Assembly (NCBI GenBank): GCA_017473335.1
Contig: JAFULN010000012.1
Coordinates: 1 to 35,929, forward strand
DNA from: Erysipelotrichaceae bacterium
GTDB lineage: Bacteria; Bacillota_I; Bacilli_A; Erysipelotrichales; Erysipelotrichaceae
Direction of reading: 5' to 3'
DNA length: 35,929 nt
Shown here piece by piece: positions 31,983 to 35,929 of this stretch. The notes under the pieces were generated by a model that saw only the letters and a list, made by a program, of their open reading frames with translations, was not told where the DNA came from and ran no database searches. The stretch's first letter is position 1. Each line of letters starts with the position of its first letter. Position numbers and translations under genes: made by a program.

Positions 31983-32846
31983 TTATGAATTTATGTATTC
32001 TTTAAGCTGGTGAATGACCTTTTTACAATCTTTGATGCCTAAATCATAAACTTTTTGAAGATTGTCTGGATTACGCTCAATTGTTTTGAGTGTGATGGGT
32101 TCAGAAGGACGTACCACAAAGATTTCTCCATTCTTTTCCATATTTTGAATCATTTCTACTGTGTCATTGTAGTCTTGATACCTTTGTTCCATTGCTTTGA
32201 TAAATTCAGGATATTTATGATATCTAATCTGACAAAGTTTCATCATGAAAGAAGATAACGGTTTTTTTCTATATTCGATGGGACGAGTCAGGACAACGAT
32301 GATTTTATCATAGCCCATCTTTTTTGCCTGCAAAACAGGTATACTGTCACCGACACCTCCATCTAAGTATTTCTTGCCATTGACTTCAACAATTTGGCAT
32401 ACAAATGGAATTGCAGCAGTAGCTCGCAGAGTTTCCATTTCTTTAATAATATCTTTAATTTCCAGATATTCTGCTTTTCCTGTTTCTACATTTGTTGCAG
32501 TTGCATAATAGCCCGTATTGTTTTTCATGAAGGTTTCATTGTCAAACAAATCATATTTTAAAGTGATGTCATAATAGGCAAACTGCTTAGAAACAAGATT
32601 TCCAGTGAATAAGAAATTCCAGAAGCTCATATTTCTTCTGTCTTTGCAGAAACGCTTGCTGTAGCGCAGGGCTCTGCCTCGCTGTTTTGAATAATAGTTA
32701 GGCCCAAACAGTGCTCCTGCTGAGACCCCAATAATTCCATCAATGTGAATGTTCTCATCCATGAAGGTATCAACAACACCCGTCGTAAACATACCGCGCA
32801 TCGATCCACCTTCCAGAACAAGTCCAACTTTCTTTTGTGTATTCAT
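31983..32846 (-). CDS. Patatin-like phospholipase
   Basis: The 287-residue Ser-Asp dyad lipid acyl hydrolase has the oxyanion loop EGGSMRGMF (12-20), nucleophile S42 in GVSAGA and catalytic D162 in DGGVGDSIP. The layout matches short bacterial patatins of the YjjU type. No signal peptide is seen, so it is probably cytosolic or membrane-associated. AAGGAAG precedes the ATG and an extended -10 TGATATAAT (32881-32873) lies upstream. It stands between the XRE gene and a small membrane protein gene. Confidence 0.9.
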   Translation of the reverse strand: MNTQKKVGLVLEGGSMRGMFTTGVVDTFMDENIHIDGIIGVSAGALFGPNYYSKQRGRALRYSKRFCKDRRNMSFWNFLFTGNLVSKQFAYYDITLKYDLFDNETFMKNNTGYYATATNVETGKAEYLEIKDIIKEMETLRATAAIPFVCQIVEVNGKKYLDGGVGDSIPVLQAKKMGYDKIIVVLTRPIEYRKKPLSSFMMKLCQIRYHKYPEFIKAMEQRYQDYNDTVEMIQNMEKNGEIFVVRPSEPITLKTIERNPDNLQKVYDLGIKDCKKVIHQLKEYINS

Positions 32847-32925
32847 AATGGTACTTCCTTTTTTTGGTATTCATTATATCATTGATAAGAAGACGAAAAA
32901 TGAATTTCATGTGAAAGAAAATGAA

Positions 32926-32946
32926 AATCTGGGAATCACCCAGATT
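32926..32946 (-). terminator. Terminator of the small membrane protein gene
   Basis: Minus strand AATCTGGG-TGATT-CCCAGATT followed by TTCATTTTC. The stop codon overlaps the stem. Confidence 0.75.
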
Positions 32947-33148
32947 ATTGTTGTTTTGAAGCAAAATACAAAGAGACAATGGCAGATAAGGCGAGAAGAG
33001 CTGCAGTTCCATAACAAGCATATTGTGCTAGATTACTTAAATCAAGAAATCCGCTTCCAGTAATTGTAAATGAAAGATACAACGTTAAAATACATAACAC
33101 TAAAGAGAAGATACATAATACTATCCATAATATTTTCTTCATATCCAT
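32945..33148 (-). CDS. Small two-helix membrane protein
   Basis: The 67-residue product starts MDMKKILWIVLCIFSLVLCI, a first helix, and has a second one (ACYGTAALLALSAIVSLYFA). No family recognised. The ATG at 33148 has an AAAGAAAGAAGA stretch upstream; ATG 33142 is an alternative, and the in-frame ATG at 33190 lies within the end of the upstream hydrolase gene. It lies 20 bp after the hydrolase stop and probably shares its transcript. Confidence 0.6.
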   Translation of the reverse strand: MDMKKILWIVLCIFSLVLCILTLYLSFTITGSGFLDLSNLAQYACYGTAALLALSAIVSLYFASKQQ

Positions 33149-33168
33149 TCTTCTTTCTTTTCTATATT

Positions 33169-33888
33169 CTAATGTCCATGATTCATCCATTCAATGATTT
33201 CGTCTGCAGTTTGATGAATTTGTTCAGCGTTTGAAATAGAAGGTATTCCATCCCCTGATTGAGGACCATACATTCCAAACTGTGCATGATTTCCTCCTTC
33301 AAGAATAACTTCAGTAAAATCTTTTGGAAGATGAATCATGTTTTCTTGATATTTTTTTGCGTTCAGTACGTTGTCTTCACTTCCATATATTGATAATACA
33401 TTGAGTGAAGAATCTGCAAAATCTGTGGTTGAATAAGAAGCTAGAAGAATAAGACCTTCATAATCTTCTATGTTCTTTCCAAGATAGGAAGAAGCCATGG
33501 CACCGCCTAGTGAATGACCTCCAATATACCAGTGTTCAATATCAGGATATTTCTCTTGAATACCATCTGCAGCATTCATATCAAGTACAGCTAAATGAAA
33601 TGGCATCTCTATTAGAACGGTAAGGACGTTCTTTTCTGCAAGTAAAGCCATCAAAGGTTCATAGGCAGCAGTTTCTACTTTTCCACCAGGATAGAAAATC
33701 AAACCAGTATCTGCATGTTCCGGTGCATAGATGATGTTGTCATCGAAAACCTGTTTATCTACTTTTATTTCACTTTGAAATACCATGATTGCATCTAAAT
33801 CCGCGCGATAATAGTCATTCACATACCATCCGCATGCAATAAACAGCATAATCGATACTATACTAAAGAATTTCATCATGTTTTTCAT
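33169..33888 (-). CDS. Alpha/beta hydrolase, membrane-anchored
   Basis: The 239-residue protein has an N-terminal signal anchor (FFSIVSIMLFIACGW) and an alpha/beta-hydrolase domain. The triad is S126 in GGHSLGGAMAS, D172 in YGSEDN and H201 in GGNHAQFG; the oxyanion strand is IFYPGGKVE. It is probably exposed outside the membrane; the ester substrate is unknown. An ORF extends to 33966, but a TTGAAG-17-TATAAT promoter lies inside that extension, so the ATG at 33888 (after a GGGG-containing site) is chosen. Confidence 0.82.
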   Translation of the reverse strand: MKNMMKFFSIVSIMLFIACGWYVNDYYRADLDAIMVFQSEIKVDKQVFDDNIIYAPEHADTGLIFYPGGKVETAAYEPLMALLAEKNVLTVLIEMPFHLAVLDMNAADGIQEKYPDIEHWYIGGHSLGGAMASSYLGKNIEDYEGLILLASYSTTDFADSSLNVLSIYGSEDNVLNAKKYQENMIHLPKDFTEVILEGGNHAQFGMYGPQSGDGIPSISNAEQIHQTADEIIEWMNHGH

Positions 33889-33912
33889 AAGAGTCAGCCC
33901 CGTTCTTAAGAA

Positions 33913-33941
33913 ATTATAGTAGACTTTATCAACTACTTCAA
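33913..33941 (-). promoter_or_regulatory. Promoter of the alpha/beta hydrolase gene
   Basis: Minus strand TTGAAG (33941-33936), 17-nt spacer, perfect TATAAT (33918-33913), 25 bp before the chosen ATG. Confidence 0.65.
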
Positions 33942-33975
33942 TAGATGATTCAAGGGATTTGTCCAACTAATATAT

Positions 33976-34005
33976 AAAAAGAGGTTTTCAATGATAACCT
34001 CTTTT
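33976..34005 (-). terminator. Terminator downstream of tRNA-Thr
   Basis: Minus strand AAAGAGGTT-N9-AACCTCTTT followed by TTATAT. Confidence 0.8.
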
Positions 34006-34013
34006 CAGTTCTA

Positions 34014-34089
34014 TGGTGCCGGCTACAGGACTTGAACCTGCGACCTACGCGTTACGAGTGCGTTGCTCTACCAACTGAGCTAAGCCGGC
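34014..34089 (-). tRNA. tRNA-Thr (anticodon CGT)
   Basis: Acceptor stem GCCGGCT/AGCCGGC, encoded ACCA (34017-34014), D arm GCTCAGTTGGTAGAGC, anticodon arm ACGCA-CTCGTAA-CGCGT with CGT at 34-36 (reads ACG), T arm GCAGG-TTCAAGT-CCTGT. The pair next to the loop is an A-C mismatch. A TATAAT (34103-34098) lies only 8 bp upstream of the mature 5' end, so the primary transcript probably starts at or within a base or two of the tRNA. Confidence 0.95.
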
Positions 34090-34097
34090 ATAGTTCA

Positions 34098-34103
34098 ATT
34101 ATA
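34098..34103 (-). promoter_or_regulatory. -10 element of tRNA-Thr
   Basis: Perfect TATAAT on the minus strand; no strong -35 is seen at 17 nt. Confidence 0.45.
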
Positions 34104-34113
34104 GTCCTTTTTA

Positions 34114-34144
34114 CAGAAAAGAAAAGAGGAGATTATGTCTCCTC
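34114..34144 (-). terminator. Terminator after the amidohydrolase gene
   Basis: Minus strand GAGGAGA-CATAA-TCTCCTC followed by TTTTCTTTTC. Confidence 0.85.
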
Positions 34145-34146
34145 GA

Positions 34147-35718
34147 TTAAAGATTAGATTGTGAAGAATAGACTTTATGTCCATTCATCCATGTTTCAAA
34201 GATATGAATCTGATGAATTTCTTCTGGTTTAACATCATATGGACTCTCTTTAAGAATCACAAAATCTGCCAGCATGCCTGCTTCTATCTTTCCTTTGATG
34301 TGTTCTTCAAAAGACGCATAGGCTCCGCCTGCTGTATAAGAATGAATGGCTTCATCCAGTGTGAGTGCTTCTTTTGTGTTGAGTGTATGTGAAGAATCTG
34401 TAATAGATGTACGTGTAACAGCACATTCAATTCCCTTTAAAACATCAGGGAGTTCTACAGGCCCATCTGAGCCATTGGAGATTGTTGCGGTATCCATCAG
34501 TGTTTTAAATGCATAGGATGTGTCTTCTAAATCACCAACACGTTCTTTGACGATGCGTGCATCATAATCTACAAATATAGATTGTATGTAATTGTGCAGT
34601 TTCAATTCAGCAATCTTTTTGAGCTGATCATCACGAGTAATTTGTACATGAACAAGACCTGAACGTAAAGGATTGTCTTTGTCATTGATCTTTTCATAAG
34701 CGTTTAATACGGAATCACATGCAGCATCACCAATCACATGGACTGCAGCCCCCATATTGTGTTCTTTTGCCATGGTAAGATAAGCTTCTAAATCTTTCTG
34801 AGGGACAACAATCATTCCTTGTGTTGATGAATCGTCTGCATAAGGACGAGAAAGCGCAGCAGTACGTGCGCCAAGTGAGCCATCCTGTAGAATCTTTAGA
34901 GGGCCTAAAGATACATGATTTGAACTGAATTGACGACGCTTGTCGTTTAAGAATTCTTCAAATACACAAAGTGATGCAAACTGACACTGTTCATAAAGAC
35001 GAACAGTCAACTTAGGATCATCCTTTAAATGTAATAGAGCCTGCAAAACTTTATCATAATGCTGAGTCAGAGTCATGAAGTCATCAGACTGTACAGAAGT
35101 AATCCCATAACGATTACAGAACTCTGCACCTTTTATCAATAATCCTTCTATTTCTTCGATACTGACTTCTTCTTTTGCGCTTTTGATAAGTTCATTAGCA
35201 TTTTCAGTCAGTATTCCTGTTTCATAGTTGATGGACCCTCCATCAATTTGAGTTTCTTTTGTGATTTTAGCCAGTTCAAGTGCTTTTGAATTCACACAGA
35301 TTTGATGACCACAGCATCTTGTCAACATAACAGGATGATGAGGACAGACTTTATCCAATGCACTTTTAGTTAAAGTGGAACCATCTTTAAAGTTATCCTG
35401 ATTAAAGCCTCTTCCTGTAATCCATTGATTTTCTGGTGTAGTTTCAGCTTTCTGTTTCACCATCTGAATAATTTCATCTGCACTGCTTGCTTTCGTTAAG
35501 TCAAGATTAGATAAAAAAGAACCAAGATTTAATAAATGCATGTGAGAGTCATTAAATCCAGGAAGTACACACTTGCCTTTTAAATCAATAATATGATCTG
35601 CCATTTGAATGGCATCTTCATCATTTCCTACATAAATAAACTGATTCTCTTCAATCACAAAAGCACTGCATAATGAACTATGTGGATTGACTAGACCATG
35701 AATAAATGCTGTTTTCAT
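34147..35718 (-). CDS. YtcJ-like metal-dependent amidohydrolase
   Basis: The 523-residue amidohydrolase-superfamily enzyme has an N-terminal beta domain, then LPGFNDSHMHLLNLG (metal-binding H-x-H), WITGRGFNQDN, LTRCCGHQICVNS, ILQDGSLGARTA, AAVHVIGDAA and SNGSDGPVE near the C terminus (metal-binding Asp), with GKIEAGMLADFVIL at the end. YtcJ relatives are cytosolic and often annotated as N-acyl or formamide hydrolases; the substrate is unknown. The ATG at 35718 follows GAGGT; the in-frame TTG at 35736 precedes that site. Its leader is unusually structured. Confidence 0.9.
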   Translation of the reverse strand: MKTAFIHGLVNPHSSLCSAFVIEENQFIYVGNDEDAIQMADHIIDLKGKCVLPGFNDSHMHLLNLGSFLSNLDLTKASSADEIIQMVKQKAETTPENQWITGRGFNQDNFKDGSTLTKSALDKVCPHHPVMLTRCCGHQICVNSKALELAKITKETQIDGGSINYETGILTENANELIKSAKEEVSIEEIEGLLIKGAEFCNRYGITSVQSDDFMTLTQHYDKVLQALLHLKDDPKLTVRLYEQCQFASLCVFEEFLNDKRRQFSSNHVSLGPLKILQDGSLGARTAALSRPYADDSSTQGMIVVPQKDLEAYLTMAKEHNMGAAVHVIGDAACDSVLNAYEKINDKDNPLRSGLVHVQITRDDQLKKIAELKLHNYIQSIFVDYDARIVKERVGDLEDTSYAFKTLMDTATISNGSDGPVELPDVLKGIECAVTRTSITDSSHTLNTKEALTLDEAIHSYTAGGAYASFEEHIKGKIEAGMLADFVILKESPYDVKPEEIHQIHIFETWMNGHKVYSSQSNL

Positions 35719-35731
35719 AAGACCTCGTATT

Positions 35732-35757
35732 ATCAATATAGGACGACATATATTGAT
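35732..35757 (-). promoter_or_regulatory. Leader hairpin 2 of the amidohydrolase gene
   Basis: ATCAATATA-TGTCGTCC-TATATTGAT on the minus strand, a perfect 9-bp stem just before the ribosome site. Its loop CGTCC, with the next T, can pair with AGGACG in the linker upstream. Confidence 0.6.
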
Positions 35758-35780
35758 TTTTCTTTCTAGGCCGTCCTTAT

Positions 35781-35816
35781 ATCAAGTATATCTTACGGCC
35801 ATTTGATATACTTGAT
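35781..35816 (-). promoter_or_regulatory. Leader hairpin 1 of the amidohydrolase gene
   Basis: ATCAAGTATATC-AAATGGCCGTAA-GATATACTTGAT, a perfect 12-bp stem. The loop GGCCGT is complementary to ACGGCC (35774-35769) in the linker, which would form a pseudoknot. It is not followed by a T-run, so it is not a terminator. Confidence 0.6.
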
Positions 35817-35834
35817 TTGCACTGTGGATTTGTT

Positions 35835-35863
35835 TCTATAAACCTACAGCTTTGACTGTTCAA
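35835..35863 (-). promoter_or_regulatory. Possible promoter of the amidohydrolase leader
   Basis: Minus strand TTGAAC (35863-35858), 17-nt spacer, TATAGA (35840-35835). Transcription would start near 35828, giving a leader of about 110 nt containing both hairpins. Confidence 0.5.
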
Positions 35864-35929
35864 TGGAGATCCCTACCACAGTTCCTTTTAAAAGTTGATA
35901 AGTTGATTAACACCTGATGTTTTATAAAC

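Noticed and set aside
33169-33966. Longer N terminus for the alpha/beta hydrolase from 33966
   Set aside because: The extension contains a TTGAAG-17-TATAAT promoter and the signal anchor fits the shorter start.
35732-35816. Guanidine-II (mini-ykkC) riboswitch on the plus strand, because both loops contain ACGR
   Set aside because: Loops are 8 and 12 nt rather than ACGR tetraloops closed directly by the stems, and the nearest visible gene is on the other strand.
35892-35907. Tandem AAGTTGAT as the edge of a CRISPR array
   Set aside because: Only two adjacent 8-bp copies without spacers and no cas genes.

Overview
The window is AT-rich (my impression from reading, not a count) and has strong Shine-Dalgarno sites, consensus sigma-A-type promoters and many short hairpin terminators. 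The genes are of low-GC Firmicute type: an AroF-type DAHP synthase with a ferredoxin-like N domain, DUF624, an IMPACT/YigZ protein, a MalY/PatB lyase, a KdpDE-like two-component pair, and glycoside hydrolases GH78 and GH3. A gut Firmicute, perhaps of the Erysipelotrichia, fits best; the exact genus is inference. There is no phage, plasmid or CRISPR signature. The only mobile element is one decayed insertion sequence.

Layout. 1-1500: tRNA-Val(GAC) and, on the minus strand, a DAHP synthase gene. Its leader carries a promoter, a Shine-Dalgarno site, an 11-codon peptide with four consecutive Tyr codons, a hairpin and an intrinsic terminator, which is the layout of a tyrosine attenuator. 1566-2327: TatD-type hydrolase. 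2356-7188 (minus): ABC importer operon in the order lipoprotein, fused double permease, ATPase, DUF624 protein, with a strong terminator-like hairpin between lipoprotein and permease. 7434-8358: YigZ protein overlapping a small membrane protein. 8396-8590: consensus promoter driving a 29-residue single-helix peptide. 8586-10058: defective IS4-like element that appears to have inserted into that peptide gene's terminator hairpin, duplicating 18 bp. 10120-16238: PatB-like lyase, MFS transporter, AEC transporter, an unknown two-helix protein and a FAD/Rieske oxidoreductase. 16269-19809 (minus): Na/Pi cotransporter with a PhoU-like tail, downstream of a KdpDE-like pair; three TTAAC-type hexamers at 11-bp pitch sit before the cotransporter. 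19902-26667: rhamnose cluster (GH78 rhamnosidase, AraC regulator, rhaB, rhaA, rhaD). 26755-29875: methyltransferase and GH3 glycosidase pair. 29947-35929 (minus): MATE exporter, XRE regulator, patatin, a small membrane protein, an alpha/beta hydrolase, tRNA-Thr(CGT) and an amidohydrolase with a structured leader.

How it works together. The rhamnose block releases L-rhamnose from rhamnosides inside the cell (neither glycosidase has a signal peptide) and converts it to DHAP and lactaldehyde. No dedicated transporter is present, so import must be encoded elsewhere. The two-component pair may control the adjacent phosphate transporter, because a shared AATCTTAAC sequence occurs in both promoter regions. 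The most notable element is the tyrosine-codon leader in front of the enzyme that commits carbon to aromatic amino acids.
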